Part shown: positions 11,566 through 23,277 of the stretch, piece by piece | Position numbering within the stretch: the stretch's first letter is position 1 | Layout: the number at the start of each line of letters is the position of its first letter | Notes under the pieces: generated by a model | Databases searched by the model: none | Told to the model about the DNA's origin: nothing | What the model saw: the letters and a program-made list of their open reading frames with translations, nothing else | Source: Paragorgia papillata | Lineage: Eukaryota > Cnidaria > Anthozoa > Scleralcyonacea > Coralliidae | Direction: 5' to 3' | Length of the DNA stretch: 64,000 nt | Assembly (NCBI GenBank): GCA_035771165.1 | Contig: JAWNZC010000106.1 | Span: 3,773,501 to 3,837,500, forward strand | Position numbers and translations under genes: made by a program

Positions 11566-11913
11566 CTGCGAGCAGAGCCTTCTTTTCCTTATTTCTTCGC
11601 TGAGAGAGAGGAAGAAAAGTAGGCTCTGCTGTATTCGTGACTGGTTCCATTGCGCATGCATGTCAGTTGCTTGGTTACAATCTCGAACCCAGTCCCAATC
11701 GTAGCAGAAAACAAAACGAGAACCGGTTAAACGGGTCTTAAACGGGTTACTTCGTCCTAAATCTTGGACAAAGCCAAACACGAATACAGCAGAGCCTACT
11801 TTTCTTCCTCTCTCTCAGCGAAGAAATAAGGAAAAGAAGGCTCTGCTAGCCTACTTTTCTTCCTCTCTCTCAGCGAAGAAATAAGGAAAAGAATGCTCTG
11901 CTCGCAGTCTTAA
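11566..11913. mobile_element. Foldback element with about 70-bp arms, one arm duplicated
   Basis: The left arm CTGCGAGCAGAGCCTTCTTT through AGTAGGCTCTGCTG (11566-11636) is inverted at 11778-11848. A second tandem copy of most of that arm follows at 11849-11913 and ends in GGCTCTGCTCGCAG-like sequence. The two opposite-strand open frames of about 100 codons simply read through the arms. Confidence 0.8.
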
Positions 11914-12047
11914 TCAATAAAATTACTTTTTTTCGAGCAATAAGGTGCATTTAAAACCTTTAAACCGCCCTAACAAAACCCTAACTACATAACAGCTAAT
12001 GTTTCACTAACGACAAATGTTTTCCCAGACAATCATTCTCAAACGTC

Positions 12048-12127
12048 TTGGGACAATGCTGCAAACCAAGTTTACTGGAATTGTTAACGTGTTTCATTAG
12101 ACAACATTGTAAAGGGAGGGGGAGGGA
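12048..12127. repeat. Local duplication, second copy, left half
   Basis: This matches 9246-9300 (TTTACTGGAATTGTTAACGT then AAAGGGAGGGGGAGGGA). It stops where the 12128-14953 element begins. The right half resumes at 14954-15052. Confidence 0.85.
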
Positions 12128-12259
12128 TAGCCTCCTTGAGCAGACGTTGTGAGGCGCTTCCGTCACTCCATTCCCTCAATAACGTCTGCTCTGACGAGCG
12201 ATAAATTCCTTTCTCGATCGTTGACCAATCAGCGCGAGACTCTCAAAATCGTGGAGCCG

Positions 12260-12319
12260 GATATCGATAGCCTGCGTGCAGACTCCTATTATCTGCACGC
12301 AGGCTAGATAGATATCGAT
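12260..12319. repeat. Hairpin (GATAGCCTGCGTGCAGAC)
   Basis: GATATCGATAGCCTGCGTGC and GCACGCAGGCTAGATAGATA form a stem of about 25 bp around TCCTATTAT. It lies inside the 2.8 kb element. Confidence 0.75.
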
Positions 12320-14464
12320 GACTGGAGTTAATGTATAAGAAAAGGTATTGATGTTATCTCTATAGGATTTGCAGCCAGTGGGAACAAAACCAGGAACACC
12401 TAAGGCATCTTGGTTCTGATTCATTGGGTTGGTCCGTTACGGTTAGCCTTGCTGAACTTGACACTTGCGTCTTCCAGTCCGTTTCAAACTACGGCTACTC
12501 TTTCGACTCCTGGTCATTTTGCGATCTTTTTCATCTTTGCGGCAAGGTAAATGCTTCTTCATTTATTGCCTTCAAATTATTTTCAACACTGGAAAATCGT
12601 TTCAAGTTTATTAAAACTGTAGCTGCACACATATTATAAACTAAAGCGACGAACTGTAGTCTGTATAGAGCGTTTTCATCTGACAGTAGTAATACCCGCC
12701 CATATGGAGGCCTCATTAAATATTCAACTTATTATTTATTCATTCTCAGACTCCTTTGGGACCTCCAAACCCTAACCTCATTATTTATGCTTACATATTA
12801 AACAATTAAATATTCTACCATATATGCAAATCCGTGGTGTTTTGCTCATTAGTAACATTTAATGAGATTCTAATGGCTTTTCTCCTTTGTGTTCTACACA
12901 TACGCGTCTGATTTTTTTATAAACTACCAAACCATAGCATCGAATTATTTAACCAAGCTCTGTAATATTCCGAAGTAGACTCCGACAATAAAATATATTT
13001 AGATTAACAACTCGCTAAGAGTTATCATCCACCTTGACGAACTTTGCACAGTTCTTAAACGTATAAACACCACAAAAGCGAACCAAATATCTAATATAAT
13101 ATTCACATACAAGCTTTACGTTGCTATGTGCCAATGTTAATACGTTTCAAACCCCTTAGCTCACGGCTTTTCGAATTGATTCCTCACACTATCTTAAGTT
13201 CTTCTTATATACTTATATAAGTCGAGCATCTTTTGATAATGACGATCTTCGGGAATTAGTTGGAGAGCTATCGGTTATGACGTATTACACGGGGGGTTGA
13301 GTTACAGCTAGAGGGTCCTAAAGGAGCCTGAGACGAATGAAGGACGCGACGTTTCGCTATGGTAACACCGCTAATGACCTTCTCGCCTAGACTTGCCCAA
13401 GCGCTTAATCCTCTTAATGACCCCTAATGAGTTTCTCTTTTGTCTCCTGCACGTGCACTGAGGATAAATATACAAATATCACACTTAGTAATAGAAAGCG
13501 TAGCAACGCTTTCAAAGTAATAAATCGCTTTGCCTTTAGTTCATATTTCGACACTTAAAATCGTTCTTTTCTCGACTTCTCGAAGTGATTCCTCATCTAA
13601 AATATATCTTAAATTCTTCTTATGATATCTTGACTTGCTTTATAAACGAGGGTTTAGTTAGCAATGATTCTAGGATGACTTACTCTGTTTGAATATTTAG
13701 GTTCTAACCCCAATATAATATTCATAGCTTATTCAGATAATATTCGAGTTAAGTTATCTCAACAGATTCAGTCATTTAGAATGTTCAAAACCCACTATAT
13801 TCCTCCAGACAAGATTTAGGATAAAAATATAAAGTGTGTCTACTAATTTCTCTTTAGTTCCTTGTAAAGAACGTCTATTTTGTTAGAGTTTACTGCACGC
13901 AAGCTCTGTATGCTACATGTCCCACAAGTGTTAACTGGTAGTAGGATAAAGTGTATAAATGAAAAGGTAATTACTATTACTTACAAGGAATATAAGTCGA
14001 ATGCATTTTGATAATGACGTAACCCAGAACTTCGGAAATCAGTCGGAGAGCTATCGGTTATGACGTAGTGAATACCAGGGGGTTGGATAAAAGCTGGCGT
14101 TAGGGAGCCTGAGAAATGATGTAAGCATAAATAATGAGGTTAGGGTTTGGAAGTCCCAAAGGAGCCTGAGAATGAATAAATAATAAGTTGAATATTTAAT
14201 GAGGCGGCATCCCTTTGGTCTCCATATGGGGGGGGGGGGGTATTACTACTTCTGACGTCAATGCGGCCATATTGGTGTACCAAAACAATGAAATGGCGGC
14301 CATATTGGTGTACGGTATGGGAATTAGCTCTTTCTTATTCAAATATTTCGTATTGTTTCACCACCCCAATGGGGCCACCGATCACGTGAGTGAAAACGCC
14401 CTATTCAGCAAGACACGGATTGTCAATTGCACTTCGCTCAAACAATGGAATTATTTTTATTCTG

Positions 14465-14770
14465 TCCTCTTAAAACGTCGCATTTAAATAATAGCATCCC
14501 AACGAAATGTTCAAAGAGATACAAAAGTAACAGGGAATTGAAAGCAGGGATTTTGTTTAAGGCTGTCTTAGTTTATGAATTGAGTTCGACATTGACAAGG
14601 CAGAAATTCGACGTTTGAAACGGAGTCAAACATCTGCCTCTCGATGCGACAAAAGCTGTCGGATTTAACCCGCTTGCCGCATTTAATAGAGTTTAATTCA
14701 AACGTCGCATTTAAATGCTGATTTGAATCGACACAGCAGAAGTGCGACGTTCAAAACGGACCTTATAGTG
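14465..14770. repeat. Short interspersed AACGTCGCATTTAAAT motifs
   Basis: AACGTCGCATTTAAA (14474, 14702) and AGAARTGCGACGTTYRAAACG-type motifs (14602, 14740, also 16020) recur in both orientations. They look like subterminal repeats of a small element family. Confidence 0.55.
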
Positions 14771-14953
14771 TGCATCACTTTGTTACTCTAGACACGCTTT
14801 AGCGTCTTGGCTTGTCAACAACAAGTGACCGGAAGCTTATGAACAAAGTTTATTAAAAATCAATTTGATTCGCTAATTGGTCGACAATCGAGAAAGGAAT
14901 GTATCGCGCGGATGAATCTGAGCAGACGTTAGTGGGGGAACCTCACAAGGCTA

Positions 14954-15052
14954 GGGGAGGGAGGGATTATGTATACATACCGCAAAATAGACGATGTTCA
15001 ACGAGTAAATTTAGAAAAGTTCAAGTGTCCCAACTACTTTTGAAATTGATTG
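14954..15052. repeat. Local duplication, second copy, right half
   Basis: This matches 9298-9395 (GTATACATAC, GCAAAATAGACGATGTTCAA, TTTTGAAATTGATTGT). It ends about 45 nt inside the intron from the donor of the MED12 exon at 15098-15232. Confidence 0.85.
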
Positions 15053-15097
15053 TAGCAGCAATAGTGCACTAACAAAAACCGACGAGAAAACACTAAC

Positions 15098-15232
15098 CTT
15101 TAGTATTCTATTTGCTGATTCTTTGCAGGACTCCATTTCAGGACATGAAGACGAAGGAAAACCGTCTACGGATACACCAAAGCTCGCTGGAAAGCTGTTT
15201 GGATGGCATATTAGATGCAAAAGTTTCTTGGC
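15098..15232 (-). CDS. MED12: MED12 exon (AKKLLHLICHPN...ANRILK segment)
   Basis: The exon is 135 nt, 45 residues, phase 0 at both ends. It has a TATATAG acceptor and a GTTAGT donor. AKKLLHLICHPN matches the human MED12 segment AQRLMQLICYPH, and the exon ends ESANRILK where human reads RIKRILQ. A serine/proline-rich stretch (GFPSSSCPEMESC) replaces the acidic loop of human MED12. The preceding exon ends in phase 0 and the next one begins with NLNHW, so the join is consistent on both sides. Confidence 0.93.
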
Positions 15233-15390
15233 CTATATAAAAGTCACAATAATTTATAAGCATCACATAACGTGTTCTAACAGACTGGAGATCAATCTAC
15301 GAAAAATTACAATAACCTGGAATAAATTCCAAATCAAGTGTGTTTAAGCAGCAGGAATTTATTTTTAAAAAGGTAAACGAAGGCATAACA

Positions 15391-15394
15391 AACT

Positions 15395-15486
<92 letters not shown>

Positions 15487-15597
15487 AACAAACAAACAAA
15501 CAAACAAACAAACAAACAAACAAACAAACAAACAAACAAACAAACAAACAAACAAACAAACAAACAAACAAACAAACAAACAAACAAACAAACAAAG
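15391..15597. repeat. Compound microsatellite (CAGA)n(CAAA)n
   Basis: A (CAGA) run to about 15482 passes directly into (CAAA) to 15597. In the sense of MED12 it reads TTTG/TCTG and begins about 60 nt after the donor of exon 15656-15804. The cysteine/valine/leucine-repeat open frames on the minus strand are translations of it. Confidence 0.95.
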
Positions 15598-15655
15598 ACA
15601 TTGGCAGACACACGCACAAACACGCACGCATACAAACCAAGTAGAAAAGACCTAC

Positions 15656-15804
15656 CTGTACATCAGTAATATTCGGATCTAAAAGTGCCGCAGCTGAGAA
15701 TAACGTGTCATGATCTCGCAGACATTTTTCCTTTAGCCATTCTTGACTGCATAACTTTTGCAAGATATTGTTGGCGTAGGCGCTCGCACTTGTATTTTCA
15801 ATAA
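15656..15804 (-). CDS. MED12: MED12 exon (IENTSASAYANNILQKLCSQEW segment)
   Basis: The exon is 149 nt, entering in phase 1 and leaving in phase 0. The acceptor is CTTTTTTAG and the donor CAG|GTAGGT. Residues SAYANNILQKLCSQEWLKEK match human MED12 [20 protein letters not shown], followed by KCLRDHDTLFSAAALLDPN where human has RCLKSLCEDSNDLQDP. The one-base carry-over from exon 17959-18087 completes its first codon. The intron begins with a donor followed closely by a microsatellite. Confidence 0.95.
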
Positions 15805-16374
15805 CTAAAAAAGACCATAAAATCCGAACATTAATTGTTTTAAACTTAACCCTTTGAAGCTTGACGACGAGTCTTTAGTTATTTATCTGGCTAATGTCAG
15901 ACCATTTTATTCAGCAAAGGGAGAGGTCCAGGCCTCAAAGGGTTAATATTGCGCTTGTTATAAAATACATAAAATTGATACACCATGTATAGTGTAAAAA
16001 TAAACATTTCACTCGTAGCAGAAGTGCGACGTTTAAAGTGCCTATGATACGAAAGTTAGGTCTGTCTTTTTTGAGAGGACACTTGAAATGACAAAGTAAC
16101 ATCTTTTGCAGATTTTCGTTTCCTTACTTCGTTGTTGCGATAGTTGCGAATGTTGTTTGTTTTCTTAATAATTATGCAAATTAAACATCTTAATTTACGC
16201 CACACTTGCATAATGAGTTATCGGAGAAGGTTTTATATCTTTGCTATGATCAAATATAGTCACTTAAAAATTCGACATGTTTGGTGTTGTGGGACAAACA
16301 TACCCATGCATATACTTCCATCGAAACAATTTGGTTTAATAACAGCAACGATATACAACTTTCTCCAGTCCTAA
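15805..16374. other. No feature recognised (MED12 intron)
   Basis: AT-rich intron. It includes CAGAAGTGCGACGTTTAAAG and AAGTGCCTATGATACGAA at about 16020-16055, the end-type sequences of the MITE at 17631-17946, so a decayed copy may lie here. Confidence 0.4.
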
Positions 16375-16850
16375 AAAAATATTCCTTGATTCTCATCACC
16401 ACTCGACCACATTTTGAGGCCCGCGTACACATTTTTTTTTTATTTTGTTATAAAATATAAATGTCCCGCCCGACGGAAAATCTGAAAAAAGTAAATTTTG
16501 TTATTATTTTAGATTCGATTTTTGATGTTTCAAGTCGGGAATTTCTGCCAAACAGAGTTACTTTGACAAAAATTGCGTTAGCAAAACTTGGCTTGTAGTT
16601 GAATAATTGACAAACCATCACACAGTGTTTTATATAAACTATGCTTTCATGGTTATTCGTTCGTAATAACAAAAACAGGAAATTCTGTACATTACGGAAG
16701 ACGAAGGAATATAAAAACACCACTCTCTGCAACGTCGAAATTTTATGGAATATTTTTTATATTTTGATACAAAATATAAAATATAAACCTCCCGCCTCCT
16801 CGACATTTTCAAAATGTTGTGATGAGAGTCAAGGAATTATTTTTATGTGG
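16375..16850. mobile_element. MITE/foldback, about 475 bp
   Basis: ATATTCCTTGATTCTCATCA at 16380 is mirrored by TGATGAGAGTCAAGGAATTA at about 16820. CAAAATRTTGTG and ATAAAATATAAA(TG)TCCCGCC blocks are also inverted between the ends. No domain found in the short frames. Confidence 0.7.
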
Positions 16851-17190
16851 CCTCAAATAGGAAAGGCCTAATTTCGCTTAACTAAAATCAAGAAAGACCC
16901 TAACCCTAGAAAAAATCTAGTTTCCGCCTAGTTTAGTTTAGTTCCAACAAACGAGATTTTATCACAACAGTAAACTCACTATTACGCCATGTACGCTATT
17001 TGAGCTGGGCGGTAAGCCAGGTGTTGACTCGGCTTAAAAATTTTGCTGGTTGGGTAACCAGAAAATCGCGAAAATTAAATATCAAGAAGATTCGCTCGAG
17101 AATTTCATTTTTTTCGAGCTTGACAATTGTATTATCTGTTTCAACCAATTTATTGTAAGAGGGCAAATCTCCGTTTTGATGCGAGTATTG

Positions 17191-17607
17191 GGCCCTGTTT
17201 ACATGAAGCGAATTGAGTGTTCGAGTCAAATCTAGCTACCATGTTGTTTTTCCTCATGTTTACATGGAGAAGATTGAAAGTTTTTGGTCTGATCGAAATG
17301 GATGACTGAGGTCAATCCACAAAGTTGAATAGACTTACTTATGTTTCAGAAAAGAATCGTCTTGAGTGATTCCACCCAAAATCATGTAAACACGATTTCA
17401 CTTGAAAGTGACTGGATACCCCCATGCGTGAAATTGGTTCGTATGGTACAACATGGCGAACATTGAAGGAAGCCCAGAAAACAGTGTTCCAAATGCGAAA
17501 ATAGTGTTCCAACCAGATCGGATTCTCCATGTAAACATGTGCCGAATTGACTTAACTCGCGTTTTCAAAGCGATTCGACTGACACTCCGCTTCATGTAAA
17601 CAGGACC
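17191..17607. mobile_element. Harbinger-like MITE, about 417 bp
   Basis: Ends GGCCCTGTTTACATGAAGCG and its inverted partner CGCTTCATGTAAACAGGACC enclose the element. Three-bp flanks TTG and TTA are close to a TWA-type duplication. The overlapping 60-77 codon frames are incidental. Confidence 0.75.
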
Positions 17608-17630
17608 TTACATTGGACGTTTAGCGATTA

Positions 17631-17946
17631 AAGTGCCTATCCCCCCAAATATGATTACTGATATATGTGTGAAGTGAATAGTTCAATGACAAAATATCCT
17701 GTGATTTATTACGCAATTGAGGTTTGTTTTTCCAAAATAGTAATAGTTTTCCTATAATAAGCTGCTTAATAATTTTAATGAAAAAGAAATGAAATATAAA
17801 AAATGCTTTTTAAGTATGTCATTAACGTTTGAATTGAGTAATATTCACGATAAACAGAAGCTCACATAAAAAAATATTTTGACATTAACTATTCACATTA
17901 TATAGAACTAATATCAGTAATATCGTATTTGGAGTAAAAGGCACTT
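17631..17946. mobile_element. TA-flanked MITE, 316 bp, abutting a MED12 splice donor
   Basis: Inverted ends AAGTGCCTATCC(CC)... and ...AGTAAAAGGCACTT extend about 50 bp (CCAAATAYGAT, TACTGATAT, GTGAATAGT). TA flanks both sides (17629-17630, 17947-17948). The right end is 10 nt downstream of the donor of MED12 exon 17959-18087. Confidence 0.82.
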
Positions 17947-17958
17947 TAAATGTCAAAC

Positions 17959-18087
17959 CTGATTTATTGGATATCAAAGATGATGAAAATACATCTGTTG
18001 ATTGACCTGGTCCCACATCAACAAGGTCATCCATACCATTGAAGAACCCCCGGAAAATTTCATCATTACTCTCCTCGTGTTCATTTC
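17959..18087 (-). CDS. MED12: MED12 exon (NEHEESNDEIF...SSLISNKS variable segment)
   Basis: The exon is 129 nt with phase 1 at both ends, a GTTTCGTTAATAG acceptor and a CAG|GTTTGA donor. The encoded acidic, serine-rich stretch (NEHEESNDEIFRGF, VDVGPGQSTDVFSSS) occupies the place of the poorly conserved glycine/glutamate-rich insert of human MED12, before the AYANNILQ block. Its assignment rests on strand, position and perfect phase fit with 45214-45447 upstream and 15656-15804 downstream, more than on residue identity. The donor is weak and lies next to a MITE. Confidence 0.85.
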
Positions 18088-18228
18088 CTATTAACGAAAC
18101 AGACAAAAGTTTAAAATAAACACAGGAAGTATTTTTGCATACATTAAAACGGCACCTTGGGAATCAGCAATTTAATAGAGCTGAAAGGCAACCGTTTTAA
18201 ATTAACTAAAATAATATTTAAAAATGGA

Positions 18229-19025
<797 letters not shown>

Positions 19026-19484
19026 ATAGCGTAGTTATGACATTTTCTGCGTTATGTCACTTTTATTGCTCTTAGCAATTTGGCAAAGACAAGGTATTAA
19101 AAAAGAAGCGCATGCACAAGTCATCTAATACGATTTAATCAAACCGGACATCCCAAGCTTATAAGCACTAAAGCATGTCAAAAAACAAGATAGCTCACTC
19201 TAGTTTTGATCGCCTTCCTCAAAACATCTAGTCGAAGTTACCCTCTGTACAACAACCTCCCATTCAAAGACTGCCTCGTACAAATCGTCAATCTCTGCGT
19301 AGTCCATGTTTAGTGTTTACTGAATGCCACAACCATCATCCTTCGACTAAAAGGCTCTAGGACTAGGAACAAAGGCTCTGGGATGAAACCACAAGGCCCA
19401 TCACGGAAAGCTATTTGTAAGTATGTTCCTTGCTTTCCCGTTGAGGTTTTGGAACTTCTCTAATTCTTACTACACAGCAAAAAA

Positions 19485-20290
19485 TGATTTTCTTATTAAG
19501 AATTTTTTTCTTATTTTAAGAAAATATTTCTTAAAACAAGAAAATCATTTTCTTATAAAGAAATAAATTCTTAAAATAAGAAAATTATTTTCTCAGTAAG
19601 AAAAAAATTCTTAAAATAAGAAAATCATTTTCATCATTTTCCCAGTAAGAAAAAAACATTCTTAAAATAAGAAAATCATTTTCTTAGTAAGATAAAAAAA
19701 TTCTTAAAATGAGAAAAAACAATTCTTGCAAGGATCCAGATTTACTATTGTCTTAAAACAAGAAAATATTTTCTAGAAATGAGAAAACCAGTTTCTTAAA
19801 CCATAGTTATTCTAAACATGGTTTGGAAACCCGGCAAACTTCAAAGCGGTCAACAATCAAGCTACGATTCATGTTGAAAGGTACACGAAGGTGCACAAAT
19901 TCTTTGTTTTAGGTTTATTAATATTTAAACAGTACGGTTGAGCGATTCAACCCAAACGTTGCTATTGGATGATTGCTTCATTATACAGAAAACACAATAT
20001 GTTCAGTAACCGTGAAAGTGCACACATTTCCATAAACCTGAACAAAAACATAAAACAATGACTTTTGTTGAGCTTCCAAACCATGTTTCTATTAACTATG
20101 CTTAAACTAAGAAATATTTTCTAGCACATGTTGAACATTTTTCATTTTCATAAAACAAGAAAATATTTTCTTAAAATGAGAAAACCAGTTTTTTACAATA
20201 AGAAATATATTTTCTTAGAACATGCCGAGCATTTTCCATTTTCTTAAAACAAGAAAACCAGTTTCTCTAAATAAGAATATTTTCTAGCAC
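19485..20290. repeat. Left TTTTCTTA/TAAGAAAA subterminal block
   Basis: Dense short palindromes such as TTTTCTTATTTTAAGAAAAT recur, interrupted at 19802-20100 by a MITE. The right counterpart is at 25245-25960. A third stretch, without the terminal CACAGC, sits at 27440-27735. Confidence 0.85.
19802..20100. mobile_element. MITE, about 300 bp (CATAGTTA...ACATGGTTTGGAA)
   Basis: Inverted ends CATAGTTATTCTAAACATGG and CCATGTTTCTATTAACTATG enclose it. A related copy lies inverted at 49122-49412. It interrupts the TAAGAA block and is therefore younger. Confidence 0.8.
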
Positions 20291-20803
20291 ATGCATGCAT
20301 GCACATATGTGCCACTAGAATATTCTATTCGATTTTTTATTCATCTCTAAGTTATAACATTGAGCTTTAAATGCTTTTCCAAGTTTACCATTTGTCATAT
20401 TTTGTTTATAAGTATTTCACTAATAATTCCACCAAACGTTAACTATATATACGTTTCTTGTCTTCAAAATTCCTGTGCTAACAGATATTTAGTGCAGCAT
20501 GCTACACACTATTTGATTAGACACAAAACTTGTCAAATGACCTAAATATACTAGCCCATAAAGTTGAATTAAAAAGTAGAAATATTGATTTGTAAAACTC
20601 AATGTATGGCTTTCGACTTTATGGGCGAATTTACATAAACGTTTTGTGCTACCTTAAGACCACGCGTGGCTAACGCGGGATTATTAATATCCCATGATGA
20701 CGCGGGAACTCGGTGACGCGTTCATTTTCGTTTTGAAATTTGAACGTTCGTTGGCGATTTTGTAATTTATTGCTTTTGGTTTATAAATGGTTCTTCGCTA
20801 GAC

Positions 20804-22557
20804 CATAGCCACTGGAAAGGGAGAGGGCTGTGAAAGTGGGCGTGACTGAGATTTATGTTATTGTTCGCCAAATTCAAGATCACGTGACGTTGAACCTGCA
20901 TGATTGAGCACTAAAAAGCAAGATTTTACATTATAGTAGCGAGGCGCGTACCTACAAGTGCTACAACGAAGTTCTTGCGTGATGGTTTCGATATAAATTC
21001 CACTTCATTTGGACATTATATGTATAGATGGTCCCTCATGAAAACTCCCTTTGCAAAGAATATTTAATAAAGTGCAGTAAATTCGAATAAACGATCAATG
21101 GTCGGACCGAACCCCGTGAGCCGAGGTAAAATAATGATACAATACTGTTTTGCCAACAGTACAACTAAAACTAAAATTCGCTTTTGTCTTAATATGAATG
21201 GTTGTGCTAAATTATATGTCGTAAGTTGAGTTGCCTTCATTGAATATTAAATGCACTAAATGTCTGGTGTATTGCGTTTCATAAACAACGGTGAGGACTG
21301 GCAGTTGTCGTATGCGTATCAGTTTATTAGAATAACTAAAGTATTAAGAAACATTGCCATCTGACAACAAAAGTGCAAAACTCCGATTTAATAATGGCAC
21401 GGAGACGACAAATGCTTTTCGACTGGCGTTGTTCCTTGGTTTTCTTTTATTAATAATTTGTAGACATGCGGCGATTTATGATAATTTCAATTTATTCACA
21501 CTATTTTTAATACTTACAATGAAAAATACAAAGTTTACATAAATAAATCAGAGTTAAATATAAAACAAAATATTTTATGAAAGAATATACATATGTGAGA
21601 GTGTAATTAAAGTATAAAGCTTTCGAGTTTAATCACTGCCTTGACATATTAATAAGTTGGGGATCAGCAGAGGATGAAATATTAAGATCGTGTCGAAGTA
21701 AGAGAATAATACGAGAATGAAATTCAGACCAACCTTGGTGACTTAATATTTTTTACATTGAAACAGAAAGGGTTTTTAAATCACTGGGAATATTTTCCCA
21801 GATTTTTGTAGCTGAGAATCTTATAAATGTTTGTTTACAATAATTAGTCCGGCGGGGAGAAAATAGTTCGCGCTACGGCTAATTTGCTCACAATGCCAGA
21901 GTGTGAATTATTTGAGTGAGCCATGCATGAGTTAGCGCTTGATACGATTGTGTAATGTTCAAGGGATGATCATTTTAATGTCACGATAAAGTCCATCATG
22001 AAACCGAACGCCGATCATCTACACAACGATGCACCACCATATATATTTGTTTACGTCTTATTTGAGAAATACGCGACTTAAAAACTCTCACGGTCCTGTT
22101 AAAACCAATCCGATCTTTTTGAGGTGATTTCTTTGTACACACAATCATATTATTGAATAAACTAATATCTAAAATTAACGCAGAATCAATGTAAAATATA
22201 AAATTTGTCATAAAAATGACGGACTACAGTATACACTATAACAGCACTGTCGCTGTCTTAAGTTCGTAGGTCGTCAAAAACCGAATTCCTACCGAATTTT
22301 ATTAACGAAATACAAGGGTACTCCTTTGGACTTGTAAATATCATGTTTCTTGTGGATTTTTAGAAGTCACCATAACCGACATCGTGCCGTTTAACGAAGA
22401 ACAAGGTTATAATCTAATGTAAGCCATATGAAAGAATACACTGGCCATGCCGGTTCAAGATCACGTGACGCTCAGGCCGGAAATTTTTAACATCAAACCG
22501 GAAGTTCTATTGTTTCAGAGCGGAGTTTCACAGCCCTCTCCCTTTCCAGTGGCTATG
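20804..22557. mobile_element. 1,754-bp inverted-repeat element, copy 1, 7-bp TSD
   Basis: Ends CATAGCCACTGGAAAGGGAG (about 31 bp of inverted repeat, through AGGGCTGTGAAA) are flanked by GCTAGAC at 20797-20803 and 22558-22564. Copy 2, inverted and also exactly 1,754 bp, lies at 40435-42188 and differs at very few positions. Subterminal CACGTGATCTTGAA occurs near both ends. Two short frames (62 and 71 codons) are conserved between the copies only because the copies are recent. A LINE RT C-terminal remnant lies inside at about 21630-21870. No transposase was seen, so it is probably non-autonomous. It sits just upstream of the candidate first exon of the 6.5 kb unit. Confidence 0.92.
21630..21870 (-). 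pseudogene. LINE RT C-terminal fragment captured inside the 1,754-bp element
   Basis: Reading the minus strand, one frame gives FIRFSATKIWENIPSDLKTL, a stop, then WSEFHSRIILLLRHDL. This is the usual tail of CR1/L2-like LINE proteins. The same fragment with the same stop is in copy 2 at about 41120-41365. Confidence 0.7.
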
Positions 22558-22582
22558 GCTAGACGTATACAGACTACAGACG

Positions 22583-22606
22583 ATGGATGCGATCACATTA
22601 TTGAAG
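22583..22606 (+). CDS. Candidate first coding exon of the transposon gene (MDAITLLK)
   Basis: ATG with eight codons is followed by a strong GTAAGT donor in phase 0, compatible with the phase-0 acceptor at 24796. Upstream the 1,754-bp element separates it from the GC-richer probable promoter region (20640-20800). Another frame through the same exon is also open, so the start is tentative. Intermediate exons may exist in the 2.2 kb intron. Confidence 0.45.
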
Positions 22607-23093
22607 GTAAGTCATAGATTATTTAATCAGCAATTTTGTATACTGATTTGTATGTATTAAATTTGAAATAGTCGGCAAGGTTACTCTCGGGGTATTTTAT
22701 ATTTATTCGCTACAGAATGTTCTTAATTTATTCGCTAGAAATGTTCTTAATTGTCGGAATACAAACGATTTGCGGTTTGATTCTCACAAAATATGTTTAT
22801 TTTCGTAGTTTATAAGTATTACAATTAAAGGATTTATGGTTTGTTTTGGGAATTGACAAATTGTTTTGTGTTGATCAACAACGGCGGCAATTTTGAATAT
22901 ATATATACCCCCCTGCATACTATAGGTAATTCATTTACAAAAAGTCGACCATTTCATTCCCTTTTTGATTTATACAACTGTTATGTTTCAATATTTAATT
23001 TAAGAAAAGGCTTTACTGTGTCAACAACATTGCTTGAAAACTAGATATTCCTAGACAGCAATGTTCTCAGTGTTGGAATCTGGGGCAAACTTA

Positions 23094-23277
23094 TAGACCA
23101 CTTTCATAATAGTGATTAATTTGAATATTCTTTTATGTGCATCTTATCATTAATTCTGGCCTCATTTGTGTGTTTGTAATTCAAAATAATCTTTGCTTCA
23201 TCATGAGGCCATAAAGGCTTATTTAAATGCACATAAAAGAATATTTAAAATTGTGGCCATTATGAAAGTGGTCTATG
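23094..23277. mobile_element. MITE, about 180 bp (ATAGACCACTTTCATAAT ends)
   Basis: ATAGACCACTTTCATAATAG and its inverted partner ATTATGAAAGTGGTCTAT bound the element. The blocks AATATTCTTTTATGTGCAT and GGCCTCA are also inverted. Confidence 0.8.

Larger units (their letters stand above)
12128..14953. mobile_element. 2.8 kb DNA transposon-like element with a 9-bp TSD (MULE-like)
   Basis: The element starts TAGCCTCCTTGAGCAGACG and ends AAGGCTA, flanked by GGGGAGGGA at 12119-12127 and 14954-14962. Its removal rejoins a sequence whose uninterrupted copy is at 9246-9400, which proves the insertion. Inside, a second pair of inverted repeats of about 110 bp (12700-12793 and 14104-14229; CCCATATGGAG, CCTCATTAAATATTCAACTT) suggests a nested element or long subterminal repeats. 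Direct repeats (GAGAGCTATCGGTTATGACG) occur at about 13265 and 14047. No transposase was seen. Nine-bp duplications occur in Mutator-like and Merlin elements. Confidence 0.8.

Noticed and set aside
11479..11781. Opposing ORFs of 96 and 100 codons
   Set aside because: Both cross the arms of a foldback element and mirror each other.
15297..15763. Cys-Val-Leu-Phe repeat proteins on the minus strand (similar ones at 18291, 23984-24358 and 44999)
   Set aside because: They are read-throughs of tetranucleotide microsatellites. Only the MED12 exon at 15656-15804 is real coding sequence there.
21996..22211. 71-codon ORF found identically at 40781-40996, taken as a conserved gene
   Set aside because: The whole 1,754-bp element is near identical between copies, so ORF conservation carries no information.
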